Positions 10,279 through 22,668 of a stretch of DNA of 64,000 bases are shown here, piece after piece. The notes beneath the pieces were generated by a model. It worked only from the letters and a program-made list of their open reading frames with translations, was not told where the DNA came from and searched no databases. A program made the translations under genes and the position numbers. Each line of letters starts with the position of its first letter. Positions within the stretch are counted from its first letter, which is position 1. The DNA comes from Cylindrotheca closterium (Eukaryota; Bacillariophyta; Bacillariophyceae; Bacillariales; Bacillariaceae): positions 123,945-187,944 of the forward strand of contig CAKOGP040002203.1 of NCBI GenBank assembly GCA_933822405.4. Direction: 5' to 3'.

Positions 10279-11223
10279 TATAAAAGTATTGGCTGATACG
10301 GTAGAGATGTGTTTTTGAAAGATCCACAAGAGGGGTGTGAATTGTGAGACTACAGTACTTTGTGGTAATGCAATCCAAGACTTGATAGTGTTGTGATGAT
10401 CTGAGATCAGAAGAATTCTTTCGTGTCAAGGGTGAAAGATACCGTAATTGCACGTACCGGTACCGAACGTATCTAATATTTCTTCGATTTTCTTCCCAAA
10501 AGTAGAAAAACGACGTTGTTCGATGGAACAATCCAATCAATCATTCTGTCGAACTGGTCAACCTGCTACTGACTGAACCAAAGTAGTCAAATAGACTACT
10601 TGGAGTTAGCTTATCACTCGATCAATAGGACTTTTTAACATACTTCAATCACTCTCAACTCTCAACATCTGCCAATTCTTTTAGTCAGTCGTGATTTGTT
10701 GCAACAAGAACTGAAACTTGAAACTCCGATGCCGATACGGAAGAATACGAAGGACAAAAAGGGAGGCATAGAAGAACCGAAATGTGACCTTGACTTAAAG
10801 TCATTTTAGATTATCTTTTTCGTTTTCATAATTATCTCGAGGCATAAAGAACAACGTGAACACTAATGACCCACAAAATGACTTTTTTGAAAAGGCGCAA
10901 ATTTATTCGCCGTTATGGGATACACCACATCACGATTAGATCGTGCCCAGAGCTTGATTTTGGGAAACCGGTACGATCCAACCGTACAAAATCTAGGCCA
11001 AACCCAGTTTTGCTTTTTTCCCACTTCGGCTAAACAAATCACCCCACTGTGCGTCAATACTGCATTGCGTGGCATTTTACGTCAATCCACGACAGAACAG
11101 AAAGAAAAAGTTCTGGCTGTGTGGGAATACTGCTTCCATCCTGTCACAAAATCCAACAGAAAAACAATCTTATTCCTTTGTTAAAAACCCATACCGGTAC
11201 ATACAGGACACACGTACACAACC
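10279..11223. other. Intergenic region
   Basis: No gene is seen. TACCGGTA palindromes lie at 10455 and at 11192, the latter 32 bp before the next start codon. Confidence 0.5.
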
Positions 11224-11925
11224 ATGCCTCCCCTATCTTCCTTCTCGTCTTCTCAACTCTCTTATGAGGGACCATCGATGATGTATTGTTCCCTCAACGA
11301 CAATGCTTCGAAACCGGCATTGCACCTTGACAACGATGATGAGACTAGTCGCTTCTTGACGCACTCCAGCATGGAAGTCAAGCCCTGCGTCCGTCTGTGG
11401 AGTGAAAACTCCAGCGTGTGGTCTCTGCCAATGCCTGCTGCGCAGCAGCCTAAGAAAAGGGCAGTTCACTTTGCCCGAACCAACACGGTCCACGAAATCA
11501 TTCACGTTTCCGAATACACTTTGGAAGAACTCGAAAACGGATGGTACTCTCGCCTAGAACGCAAACAAATGATTGCCAATCGCAACGCTTGCGTGGCTCG
11601 TTTGGATGCTTGGCTTGATCTTTTGCCCCAGGATGATGCCATGGAGGGTTTGGAGAAAACCTGCGAGACCAGACGCGCCATGGCCCACATTCATCAAGCC
11701 ATTCACGCTGTGTTGAGCGAACAATACGATCAACGAATCTACGGCATGATCGATCCCGACTACATTGCCTTGAGATACAAGGCAGTCGTCGATAGTTATC
11801 CCAAAAACGACCAACAACGACAACAACAACAACAAGAGATCATGCCAAACCCTGTTGGCATGATGACCTTGACGGAACAACAACATTCTGCTGTTCGCTA
11901 TCACGAAGTGGCCCCCATGGCCTAA
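11224..11925 (+). CDS. Hypothetical protein with a WYS-type domain
   Basis: The single-exon frame encodes 233 residues from an ATG in good context (ACCATGCC). The N-terminal 80 residues are polar. Residues about 85-190 are the likely folded part. They begin with AVHFARTNTVHEIIHVSEY, continue to LENGWYSRLERKQM and on into helices with RRAMAHIHQAIHAVLSEQ. Diatoms carry many proteins with a basic V-x-F strand followed 20-30 residues later by a WYS/WYT motif; their function is unknown. A Gln run (about 198-207) precedes a short tail. The start is supported by a good Kozak-like context and a TACCGGTA site just upstream. I cannot assign a role. Confidence 0.65.
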   Translation: MPPLSSFSSSQLSYEGPSMMYCSLNDNASKPALHLDNDDETSRFLTHSSMEVKPCVRLWSENSSVWSLPMPAAQQPKKRAVHFARTNTVHEIIHVSEYTLEELENGWYSRLERKQMIANRNACVARLDAWLDLLPQDDAMEGLEKTCETRRAMAHIHQAIHAVLSEQYDQRIYGMIDPDYIALRYKAVVDSYPKNDQQRQQQQQEIMPNPVGMMTLTEQQHSAVRYHEVAPMA

Positions 11926-12688
11926 ACTTTTGTGCTGTTATCATTGCCAGCATTATTATTATTATTTTTATTATTGCACACACTACTATATAGAATATAT
12001 ATCATATACAACAACTACCCTACTACTACCAATACCACTTTGCTATACTTCAACAATGATACTACACAATATTGCACTTGACACCTTTTGCTTCAACCAA
12101 TTGACCAATCAAACATTGGAGTTTTATGTATATTTGATTGATTGATTGATCGATTGATTGAATCGCAAAACCGCGGTATCTTTCTTCTTCCCGTTTTCTT
12201 CCGGAAATTTCACACCGGAGGAAACTTTTACATTTACTGACTGCGTTTGGCAAAAAAAGCTCGGGACATCTATTGTAGAGAGAACCCCGCAATCTCCGCA
12301 TGCAATGCGATCCCTACTGTTGATCGATTGGACAAGGACGGTGCTGAGGCGTGATGATGATGATTGTTTCTTCATTCGTTCGTCGCTACCGTATCTCTGA
12401 TCATTTTTTCACACAGTTCGCACTATTTTTCTTCAAGGATTTTTCAATGGTGCACGACTATACGGTATATAATATATGTACCGATGTATCTTTTTTATAT
12501 TTTTATCGTTGTTTCATGCAGTTTTTTTCTTCAATCAAGTATTTTTCAATGGCGATTGACTTGTCCGACTAAACTATCAGAACCCGAACACCCACCATCA
12601 ACTTTTCGAAGCAACACAATATAAAATACAGGAAATTGAAAATCACAAGACGCAGTAATCTATATATTGTTGACCATACGTTCACACA
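11926..12688. other. Intergenic region with GATT microsatellite
   Basis: No gene is seen. A GATT/GATC tetranucleotide tract lies at about 12134-12165. Tracts of AATC/GATT type recur through the intergenic DNA of this window. Confidence 0.5.
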
Positions 12689-12710
12689 ATGACAAGCAAT
12701 ACGTACAATG

Positions 12711-12762
<52 letters not shown>

Positions 12763-14098
12763 TAATGACAACAAAACCCCCGTATTAGACTTGGGAGAGA
12801 TTGGCGTTGGATTGATGCAATGGGGAACCACAAAGATTGATGAACGAGTGGTCAATCCCAAGGGAAATTTGAGTGACGACACGGTACAAGAACTGTGGAA
12901 GACTTGTCGTCAAGACAACAAGGTGGTCTTTTTTGATACGGCAGAAGGTAAGAAGAGAAAAAGAAGAAGCTTGGTAATATGTTCTTTTGTGATGATGGAT
13001 ATATTTATTTCGATCAGTCACTCACAAAAATCGTGATCATTTGTTCACCAATCATCATCCTACCGGTACAATTCTACTGTACCATCCATCATAGGCTATG
13101 GCGGCGGCACTAGTGAACTTCGGGTTCAACAGGTCCGCCAATGGTATCAAGACCAAGAAGACCAACATCCGAACAATAATAAGAACAATACTAGTTCCAT
13201 GGAACAAAACAAAAACGAACACGATCATGTCGTGATTGTGGCCACCAAATACTTGCCCACCTTGTGGCGATGGACCAAGGGAGCCTTTTATCGATCTTTG
13301 AAAGGCTCGATGCAACGACTGGGTGTACGTAAGATTGACTTGTACTTTATCCATACACCCATCCATCCATTACCATTGGAATATCACATTCAATGGGCTT
13401 GCGATGCGGTCGACGATGGATTGATTGGCCACATTGGTATTTCCAATTGTCCCGCCGAGTTGTGTTGGAGGGCCCACAAGGTTGCATGCCGCAACAACAA
13501 ACGAATTGCCTGCAATCAAATCATGCTGAATTTGTTAGTTTGGCAATCTCCGAAACATCGAGAGACGGTCCGGGTCTGCCGAGAATTGGGAATCCAGGTC
13601 GTGGCCTATTCGCCCATCGGACAGGGACTCCTAACGGATGGATTGACTTTGGACAAATTCTCCAAGATTCGAGCCGTCAAAATGACGGGGGTCCAGTATC
13701 CCGATTTGATGCCACTGCGTTTGGAATTGCAAACCTTGAGTGAAAAGTACAATGCGACCATGGCCCAGGTGGCCATCAATTGGGTCCGTGGACATGGGGC
13801 GGTACCCTTGGTGGGATGCCGCGACCTAGCACAAACCAAGGATGCCCTGGACAGTGCCAAGTTTCGATTGAAGGAGGAAGAGGTACAAATGCTGGATTCT
13901 CTGTCGTTGGGGTTGTCCTTGTTTGAACGACCCAGTTGGAGACGAAATCTCTTTGTCATTTTCATTTCCATCTTGCAAATGGCGTATTCGGCGGAACTCA
14001 AATGGACTGAATTTCGAAACAAGCTTACAGATGGTGCTGTTACTGCAGTTGGATATGAGGAACGAATTGGTAGTGGTCGAAAGTGGCATCAGGCATGA
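12689..14098 (+). CDS. Aldo/keto reductase family protein
   Basis: Two exons, 12689-12947 and 13095-14098, give 420 residues. The intron (147 bp, GTAAGA...ATAG, phase 1) falls exactly between DTAE and GYGGG, so splicing rebuilds the family's active-site motif. The visible tetrad is Asp83 and Tyr88 (FFDTAEGYG), Lys138 (VATKY) and His173 (YFIHTP). GISNCP, VVAYSPIGQGLL and a C-terminal NADPH-binding type segment (VPLVGCRDLAQTKDAL) follow. The enzyme should reduce a carbonyl substrate with NAD(P)H; the substrate is unknown. Near the N-terminus an AGC repeat (about 12714-12761) encodes a run of some 16 serines, probably unstructured. The C-terminus extends beyond the barrel with a hydrophobic stretch (LFVIFISILQMAYSA). 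The intron contains a TACCGGTA palindrome at 13061. Confidence 0.9.
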
Positions 14099-14438
14099 AC
14101 ATATTCTCGGATGATATTACTAGTAGTAGGTATAGCTTTCTGCTTTGATAAAATTGAATGAATTAAGATATAAACAATAGTATTCATTTTGTCATATTGC
14201 AACCTACCTTACCGCTTGGATGGAATAATCGTGTAGACCGTATTGCAGAAAGAGTATTTTCAAGAATGAGGTACATCAATTGTGTCTTTTTGTTTCATTT
14301 AAAAAAAAAAGGTGCAATAGAATGTTCCATCGTTCCGTCATTCAACTCGTTTTCAATTTTTTCGGTGCAAGCCATGTTTTGATTTCATCCCATAGACAGC
14401 AGGTTTCATTCATCCTAGTATAACCATCCATTGTAGTT
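14099..14438. other. Intergenic region between convergent genes
   Basis: I see no gene or repeat of note. Confidence 0.5.
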
Positions 14439-15401
14439 TTAGACAGATTCTGGAACCTTATCCTTGGCCAAATATAGGCCAGCTAGGATCAAAGCAACCC
14501 AACCAATCGAAGAGGCAGTCTCAATAGGAATAGCACTCCAGAGCAGACTCAGGATGATAGGGACAGTCCCACTATCATTGTTCAATTGGTTGACCTTTTC
14601 AATTAGGGCCCGTGCGAGGGTTGGATCTGGAACTGGTTCGAGTTGACCAGTCACATCCCAAAGACCTCGCTGGGCCACATTTCACAGTCCTCGATCGGCG
14701 CTGAGTTGCAATCCATATCCAGTCGAGAGTGGCACAAAAATGGCCAACCTCCAAAGGTGATCGGCAATGGAAGGCGTGAAATCATCAATTAGAATGTTCG
14801 ACGAAACAAAGGCATAGAATGCCGTTGCAATGTAGCAAGCATACGCAATGTCTCTTCTTCGTTGGCGCTCTTCAGGTGAAATATTGACAACTTCTTCCGT
14901 CGCCGCCGCGATTCGTTCTTCTTGGACTTCCTTGGAATAAATTTCATCCTTGAATTCATAGTCGTCAGCATCCGGATTGATCTTGGTGGCGATTCCTCCC
15001 ACGAGTTTGGCACCAGGCTCGTATCCGCCAAGTTTCATATACGGTGCGATCCAACTAAAGGGTCCGTTGTTGGTTTCACCATTTCCAAGATCCACTTCGT
15101 TCTCCGAAAAGGGAATCAACAAGGTTTCACCATTCACGACAGGACGAAGTGGATCCGAGAAATCAGACTTCTTCGTATTGTTCGACTTATTGTTACTATT
15201 GGTCTCAACGACAGAAGTAATAGTGTCGTCAGGTGCCGCAAGAAATGTAGTAGTAGTTCTCACAAGGCGAGATGGTGGTTGCTGTTGTTGTTGCTGCTGT
15301 TGTTGTCTTGGCAATAATACAAAGGCGTTTGCACTAGGGATGATGGTGTTGCTGCTGCTGAGACCAATGACTGCCACAATGGCCGCACTGGAAAGGATCA
15401 T
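14439..15401 (-). pseudogene. Plastid-targeted membrane protein interrupted by in-frame TGA
   Basis: From ATG 15401 the frame runs 239 codons to TGA at 14682-14684, then continues in the same frame to 14439, about 320 codons in all. The N-terminus is a signal peptide followed by ANAF-V, matching the diatom plastid presequence motif (AF at the cleavage site). An N-rich linker follows, then a soluble part with NPDADDYEFKDEIYSKE and a hydrophobic pair (YACYIATAFYAFVSSNILI and LWRLAIFVPLSTGY). The TGA sits in RGL-stop-NVA, immediately before RGL-W-DVT, so the stop occupies the place of a Trp codon in a short internal repeat. After it come a charged helix and a final hydrophobic segment (IGWVALILAGLYLA). 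A G-to-A nonsense change, an allele difference or an assembly error are the likely causes. Family function is unknown to me. Confidence 0.6.
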
Positions 15402-15886
15402 TATATACTGTTTTTATTACAATGATGAATCAATCAATCAATGGATCAACGAATTCAATCAATCAGCTAGATAAAAGTGGAATCAATCAATCTGATTGAA
15501 TAATGCAGTCCAAGTCTCTCGTCTTTTTCTTGCCAAGCTATACTTCGAATTGTAACGAAGACTGTGAGATTACGGAACTTGAAGGTATCGTCATCCAAAA
15601 AGCGTTCGGAGTACCGTACAGTTATAGAAGAAGACGATGATGTGGATGCGATATGATGACTTCGCAATATATGAGTCAGAATTCAAAGTCTGTCAGTCTG
15701 TACGTGTACCGTACCAGTCCATAATATGAATATATATCCAACTAACATATATATCCAACTAACTATGTACGATACATACCGGTATCTATTATTCCATGAA
15801 ACACAATGAGATATAACGCGGTTCCACACTTCATGTCTTATAATATAATGCAGAAATCAAGTGTGCTTAGATTTTAATATGCTAGC
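15402..15886. other. Intergenic region
   Basis: No gene is seen. AATC-type tracts lie near 15423 and 15480, a short tandem ATATATATCCAACTAAC duplication lies near 15731-15763, and a TACCGGTA palindrome lies at 15777. Confidence 0.5.
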
Positions 15887-17413
15887 TCATGATTTCTCAC
15901 TACCATCACCACCCAAAAGCCACATTTGCCAGGCACTATTTTCCCGATACTCCCTTGAACTGGATTTGGTGTCTCGGACAACCTTGCTTCCAAATGGATT
16001 CGACTCGGGACCCCATATTAGCTTGGCGGCAGTCCCCGCAACTGCTTCTTCGATCGTTTCAAAATCTTCTTGGGCTTCTTCCAAAGTGTAGGAAGTGATC
16101 ACTGTCGGTGTAGCAATGCTGCCTTGTCCCAAAGCATGCAAGGTGGGCGCCCATTCCACGTAACCCCAAACTCCAGCGTTGAAGGCAATGATGAGATCCG
16201 GATTTTTGTTATTGCTTTCGTTCAAGGAAGCCCGCCAATCATGATAGCAAATCTCGGAAAAGCATCTGGCCGTAGCTTTGTGGATCGCATTAGTATTATT
16301 GGGTGTGACGAGCGCTGTCGTCAGCAAATCAATCGGTTCCGCACTGACCGATTTGCTGAGATCTCGTCCAATCAATCGTAGTTCAATAGCGTTTATTGTT
16401 GTTGTTGCTGTTGCTGTTGCTGCGGATGATGATGGTGATAAATACCCCCAGGCTCCCAACCATCGGACGATTGGTTTGAAGGTCTCTTGGATTCGTCCAA
16501 TCGAAGCACACTCGACGTGATCGACTCCGACGACATCCACAATCAGAGTATCTCGTTGTTTCAATAGTAACAAATTCTGTTGTTGACACCGCAACAGGGC
16601 TTCTGCAATCGTGGCAGATCGTGACAAGGATGCCGTGGCCCGTTTGGCCTTGTCCGTATCTCTCTGAAATGCTCGAAAGGGTGCAGATGGAATCACGGCA
16701 TGCGAATCGTCAACTTGTTGTCGTTTGTGCCACGCCGAATATTTCTCCATGAATTTACTAGTATTATCATTGGAAATGCCTTCTACCGTTTTGCGCACTA
16801 CAGCAATATCCACCTTTGCATCATCATCATTGTCATTCCAATGCACGGGGAAGGATACCACATCATCATCTCCATTATTCGTTTCCACTGACGTCTCATT
16901 GTAGACGCCTCCATCATCCTCTGCTAACAATGATTCACCATTCTCCTTCTCCTCATTTTCTATTCTTACAGACGCTTCACCGATATCATCCATAGTAGCT
17001 GATTCGTCCTTCACATTCACCTCTTTCACCTCATTATTCACCGCAGGTGAAGAATCGGTTGCAAAGGTACGCGCATGTGTTGCCTTGTAGTCTTCTTCTA
17101 GACCCCTCAATAGAGTATCCGCAATGTCCAGTGAAAGCATACCATTTGATCCATCTTGTTGTTGCTGCTGTTGCTGTTGCTGCTGTTGCTGGTGCTGATG
17201 CTCACCGTCGTCATTATCATCGTCATCATCATTCATTGTTTCAGTAGGAGCCTGCGATGAAATCAATTGATAATATTGACATGCATTACTATCTGGGAGA
17301 ATCGATCCATCATTTGCCCAAGGATCGTTATCATTGTTCTCTACAATGTTTATGGCAGTGACAGTAGCATTAGTATCCTCTTCTTCTTCTTCTTCTTCTT
17401 TTGCGTCGTCCAT
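15887..17413 (-). CDS. MSS51 C-terminal-like domain protein
   Basis: The protein has 508 residues from ATG 17413. The open frame extends further upstream but without an ATG. The first 250 residues are low-complexity: poly-Glu at the start, an Asp/Asn-rich region, a run of about 12 Gln, and long acidic stretches. The C-terminal 220 residues carry the conserved part. It begins DTLIVDVVGVDHVECASIG, passes through a segment with RLIGRDLS, and ends with NPDLIIAFNAGVWGYVEW, TPTVITSYTLEEAQED and ESNPFGSKVV. This order (acidic strand, DL-x-FN-x-G, W-x-P-x-L, TSY, NPF) is that of the MSS51/zinc-finger MYND C-terminal domain. Yeast Mss51 supports mitochondrial cytochrome oxidase subunit 1 synthesis. 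No MYND finger is visible here, so that role should not be assumed. Confidence 0.65.
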   Translation of the reverse strand: MDDAKEEEEEEEDTNATVTAINIVENNDNDPWANDGSILPDSNACQYYQLISSQAPTETMNDDDDDNDDGEHQHQQQQQQQQQQQQDGSNGMLSLDIADTLLRGLEEDYKATHARTFATDSSPAVNNEVKEVNVKDESATMDDIGEASVRIENEEKENGESLLAEDDGGVYNETSVETNNGDDDVVSFPVHWNDNDDDAKVDIAVVRKTVEGISNDNTSKFMEKYSAWHKRQQVDDSHAVIPSAPFRAFQRDTDKAKRATASLSRSATIAEALLRCQQQNLLLLKQRDTLIVDVVGVDHVECASIGRIQETFKPIVRWLGAWGYLSPSSSAATATATTTINAIELRLIGRDLSKSVSAEPIDLLTTALVTPNNTNAIHKATARCFSEICYHDWRASLNESNNKNPDLIIAFNAGVWGYVEWAPTLHALGQGSIATPTVITSYTLEEAQEDFETIEEAVAGTAAKLIWGPESNPFGSKVVRDTKSSSREYRENSAWQMWLLGGDGSEKS

Positions 17414-17786
17414 CCTACTGGATATATACAAACGATGCGGGTATATATAATAATATGATATGATTTACTTTTTTTTGGGTGTTTTGTGATTTTGAATTTC
17501 TGTGGACGCGACCGCGGGCGAATGTCGGACTGAAACGGGCGGCAATCAGACTCGTGTAGTACTTGGATCCTACCGACCGGTATATTATATACGTACCTAT
17601 TATATTCATTCATTCAATTTTTCTCCTTCAATGCGTTCTATACCATTATCATCCATCCATGCCTCCTGTATTCCAAATCTATCTATAGAAGAGGCAAGAA
17701 TCTTCCTCAAAACATCTTCTTTTCACTACTACATTTTAAAATATAATATTCAAAGAAGTTAATATATATATTGTGTCCCTGGCTGG
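17414..17786. other. Intergenic region upstream of the MSS51-like gene
   Basis: I see no gene. An ACCGGTATA site lies near 17578. Confidence 0.5.
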
Positions 17787-20700
17787 CTAGCAGAAACCAG
17801 TAAAACGTGTATCCCCGGTGGACATTGTGCTTGCTTGCATGGGAATGCAACCAGTAAGCGGTGTACTCCCTGTTGTCATCCATACAAACACAAACAAATT
17901 GAACAAGGATAATGTTAGGCTTTTGCAAGAGATGTGTATAGTTGGAACTTTCGTTCGTACACTATCAAGCAGCAGCCACTTACGACAACCAAACCAGGTC
18001 AGCGAAATACTAGACATTTCCGATGGAAGGCTCCCTGACCAGTTGTTGATTCCAATGGTAAATTGCTTGAGCAAGGAGAGCTTTCCAAATTCCGTAGGTA
18101 TGGTACTTCGAAATTGATTGAAGTCTACCAATTGCAATGCGACAAGAAAGCAGCAATCCGATGAGCGAGATGGTACTATTTCATGACGATCATGATGATG
18201 ACATCAACAGAAATGGCATTCAAACAACTTACTCAGTCGAAGCTCTGTGAGTAGAGTAAGACTTCCAATTTCGGTGGGCACTGCGCCAGTCAGTTTGTTG
18301 TTTTCTGTACAATAATGCAAGTGAGTATCGTTAGTATGATATCGGTTTTGCCTCCTAGGCTATATCTTTCAAAAATGAATGACCGCACCACCGCCTATAT
18401 TGTCGTAGCGCGTATTATTGCTATCCAAAAACTTACTAAGATACAACCGTTTCAGCTGCTGCAAGTTTGTACCTAGTTGAGAAGGTACCATCCCGGCGAT
18501 TTTATTGGAATCAAAATCTAGATTGGTTAGTTGTCCGAGATTTGCAAGCTCGGTAGGAAGAGTTCCAGTGAGTGCGTTATTCTCTGTTCCAGCATCAGAG
18601 AATATGCGGTGTGTATAAGTGGCAATATAGGTATGGTGTGAGTGATAGTAGTGATGGAGTTCAAAAGGACGACGGATTGAACCTAGACATACGCAGTGAA
18701 AGGTTGGCCAGCTCTGATAGAGCCCCCAGATCAGTTGGCAGGAACCCTCCCACTCTGAATCGTCCTGGAGCGTCTGCAGAATAATAATAATAATGATAAG
18801 AACAAGAACAAGAACAAGAACAAGGAGTTTGAGAGTCATCAAGTAATACAAATATCAAATAGCAACAAGAAGAATAGAAACATACCTCGAACCTGTATCC
18901 TTGTTCGAACTAAGCTGATCACACGGTTCATGCCATTGCATGTCACTCCACCCCAAGAGCAAACCGAAACAGACGACAGCCAATTGTCCTGACGTTCCCA
19001 TACTGGTCCGTTGATGACGCAGTAGAATACTGCAAGACTGTATCGTTCCGTCCAAATGGAATCCAAATCTTTGGGTGCTGTTCCAACAGCAGGCGTCCAA
19101 GTATCGACATTGGAAAGCCAATCAAAGGCTGTAATCTCACAAGGTGTTCCTGTGCTTGGGACAATAACAGCCAGAAGACCTGCTCTGGTGGTTGGAGCAG
19201 CTGTTGTTGGTGAGAGGGATGGACTTGATGAGAGTTCGGTAGGTGAAATGGAAGCTACTAATGTAGGGCGAATGGTGGGAGTCTTGCTTGGTGCTGTCGT
19301 GGGCGTGTTGGTGGTGAGAGCCTTGGTGGTGGGCGAAAGTGTCAAAGCTTTGCTGGGGCCAGGCGTGGGCCCTTTGGTTGGGGTTAGGGTTGGTGTTGTA
19401 CTTGGAGCAAAGGTTGGAGTCTTGGAAGCTTCCACCGTTGGATTGGAAGTTGGACTCCTAGATGGAGACAGGGATGGTGTCGATGTGGAAGGATGAGAAC
19501 TTGGAGTATCCGATGGCGACAAACTTGGAATGGAGGAAGGAGGCGCGCTGGGACTCTCGGTAATGTCCAAGGTTTGCATTCCAACAAGCTTGATAATCTT
19601 GAATGGACTGTTATGTAGGCCCAATCGATCAACCAATGGGCCATTGTTTCCCACATTGGACGAAAAGCTTCCAATGAGATCCAACATTTTCGCTTGTCCA
19701 TAGAGAAATACCTTGAGATTCACAGCCACGAAATTACAATTGTCTTCTTCTCCTTGTTGCTGCTGCTGCTGCTGCACAACGCTGTCTTGGCAAGAGAGTT
19801 CCGCTTTGTAGTCTCCCTTGGCAATGGCATTCATAATGACATACGGATTCATAGATCCGCAAGGATCTTCTTGCGTCAATCGTAGTCGCCGAATCCGTTC
19901 TTGAGATTGATCCGGACATCCTGCAAAGGAAGGCAGTAGACGTGATTGAATCTGAGCCATGAGTTGCGGCAAGAGAGCCTCCATGTCGGCTTCATCATCG
20001 TTATCATCCAAAGTGACATCAAAGAAGATTTCGAGCTCCTTTGTGTCCATTTCATCTTGGTTTGGTACAGTTTGATTCCTTGCAATGGCTTTGCATTGTT
20101 TTGGTTCGGGTGCAGAAGGAAAGAGAACGGTAGGGCAATTGGTAGGACTGGCAGTTGGCTTTGCGGTAGTAGGATGGAAGGATGGTTCCGTGGACAACAA
20201 TTGCTCAATGCCTTGGTTCTTGCTCGTCTCGGTAGTATTCTTGTTCTTGTCGGAAATGAAAATCACTCCAAGGACACTGCCTCCAATAAGGAGAGCCAAC
20301 AATGCTACCACGGCACAACAACACTTGTACCCAAAGACACTTCCAGCTCTTCTTTTTTGTTTCTTATGTTCCTCCACACTCTCATCCTCCGCTTCATCAA
20401 TTGCTTCCTCTTTGATCATGATACGACTACTACTACTACTACTACTTCTTTTCGTAGTGTGTGGTGTTGGTACTGAATTGTTCAACTCGGCAATCTTATA
20501 CTTTTTTGGCGGCGACGAAGACGACACCTTGGTGGCCACAACAGATAGTTCGTGCTGGAGGGCCATTACTTCTCGAGTCGAACAATGAGTATTGCTTCCA
20601 TCGTTGTTCTTGTTGCTTGTGAAAGTATCATGATCACGACCATTATCTTTGTCAATGTCAATATTGATGGATGCAGGCATGGACGACGATGATGCTCTGT

Positions 20701-21271
20701 GAGATCGTCTGTTGCTAGTTGATTTTGGACTCTTGGAAAAAGACGATGCCCGCCTTGGACTTTTGGAAGAAGACAAGGATGCTCGGCTGCTGCTGCTTCC
20801 TTTGCTTCGACTAGGGCTCTTGGACAAAGTACGAGTAGAAGCTTGACTAGTTCGTCGTTTCGAGTGTCGCTTATTAGGCGACCGGTACAACTCACTTGGA
20901 TACTGGAAACCATCTCTAGTACTTCGTTCGCTGCGTTCGCTGGCCTCAATGGTGGAGGATTCGGAAGGGTCCACAATAATGGATTCTGAAAGAAGATCTT
21001 CTTCATTTTCTTCGACCTTGTTGATGGATCTCCGAGAGCGATGAGAACGACTGGATGATCTTCTCGTAGTACTCCTAGTGCGGGATCTCTCAGCAGTGTC
21101 ACTTCTTTCACTCACATCAACGGTTGGAAGGGTGGCGGATTTGGAGTTTTCGGGATCTTCTCCAATCTCCTTCAGATGAGGAATGATGCTGTTTCGAGAA
21201 GAGGACAATACCGATTTACGCGGTGAGTGGTGTCCTGAAGACAAACGGGAAGAGCGTGACTTGTGAACCAT
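17787..21271 (-). CDS. Single-pass transmembrane LRR protein
   Basis: Six exons are proposed: 21271-18886, 18773-18693, 18583-18437, 18304-18233, 18124-17984 and 17869-17787 (969 residues). All five introns are phase 1 with GT-AG ends. The N-terminal 300 residues are Ser/Arg/Lys-rich and probably cytoplasmic. One membrane segment (CCCAVVALLALLIGGSVLG) follows near residue 320. Outside comes a roughly 160-residue Cys-containing domain (CKAIARNQTVP ... FAGCPDQ ... CNFVAVNLKV), a long Pro/Thr/Ser stalk, and an LRR N-cap (WTERYSLAVFY ... CSWGGVTCNG). Several 23-24 residue LRRs of plant-like type (NNALTGTLPTELANLGQL) complete it, encoded mainly by the small exons. This is a surface receptor or adhesion-type architecture. 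No kinase domain is present. The gene lies head-to-head with a related LRR gene. Confidence 0.8.
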
Positions 21272-21855
21272 AGTGTTGATGGTAATGGTACTCTACTATA
21301 TTTGTCCACTTGTAGATCCTGAGAAGTACTGTATCCTGTATCCTATACTTTTTAGAAAAGGAAATGAGGAGCGAGAGTGCCATGATGATCTGCAAAAATG
21401 CACGCATGCACGGCTGCGAATATCCGCCACGCACAGCATTTGTGGAACGCGACTCGGATATACACGCTGTAGAAGACATGAACACAAAATGGTTTTTACT
21501 TAATAAACGCCAAATTTAATCTTGGCACTCCATGAGTATGTTTAGAAATATTAGGTTCAGTTTCTGTGCGATCTTTTTTGGTGAGTCTATATCTTGGAGA
21601 AAATTCTCAACGGATGTCGCAAGATTTCGCACACATATATGTTTTGTCGTCATTTTTGTTTCGCGAGAGAACACTGTAATTTATTATTATATACCCGCGT
21701 AGCTCGAGGCAGGCAGACGACAGAACCACAGTAACTATTAACTATATACTGTACAGGTTCCAGATCGCAGTATTAGCACGCAGCATTCATAATCATCAAC
21801 ATCATCATAGATCTCCGCTCATCAGTATAAATCACTTAAAATCTATTGTAAGAAT
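21272..21855. promoter_or_regulatory. Shared 5' region of the divergent LRR gene pair
   Basis: This 584-bp segment separates the start codons of two related LRR genes and must hold both promoters. No clear motif beyond AT-rich stretches is seen. Confidence 0.4.
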
Positions 21856-22632
21856 ATGACGTCCAACAACAAGATGATCAAGGATGAAGAAAGCACTGAC
21901 AAGAATACCACTAAAGCTCAAGGCGAGTCATCGCTTCCAGGTGCCACCAACAGTCTCGAACCTCCATCAGAACAGGAACAAAGCAAGCTGAGGCTAGCAA
22001 CGGATGTCGTTGTGGACATTATTCCTTCTCGGCGGAGCAACAGTCAAGTATCAGCACAAGGACTTTCATCTGAAGCACAAAGAAGAATGGAAAAGGAACA
22101 AAGCAAACGGCTGAGAATGGCATCTGGAACTCCTGCATCCGCATCCGCATCATCAACATCAGCATCACCAACTGTTTCTCGAAGTAGCAGTCGAAATCCA
22201 TCATCACCATCATACAAACTTCGATTGGCATCGGCTACATCAGCCTCAGAGGATTCTAGTACCATGAACCCTACTTCTTCTTCCTCCGGCTCAAAGAAAT
22301 CAAACTTATCCAATGCATCGTCTTCACCAACTCCACCTTCACCGTCTGCACCCAGTCGAGAACGTCGGAGACGCAGAGGCAATCACAAGAAAAACAGTAG
22401 GAGATCGGAGGAAGAATTATCCTCCTCCCCGTCCTCTGAAAATGATATTGAAATTGGTGCCATTCGCAGTAATGATGATGATGATGATGGTGATGACCTT
22501 AGTAATGCTGAACAACAAAACGAAGAAGAACAGTTGATTGAAGCGGAAGTGGCACCAGATGTCGAGGCCATTGTCCAACAACGACTGTTGGAACAGCAGC
22601 AACAGACTAGCAACAACAGCAACAGCAACAGC

Positions 22633-22668
<36 letters not shown>

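Noticed and set aside
14682..14684. TGA as a selenocysteine codon
   Set aside because: The neighbouring internal repeat has TGG (Trp) at the same place and no selenoprotein context is visible, so a nonsense change explains it better.
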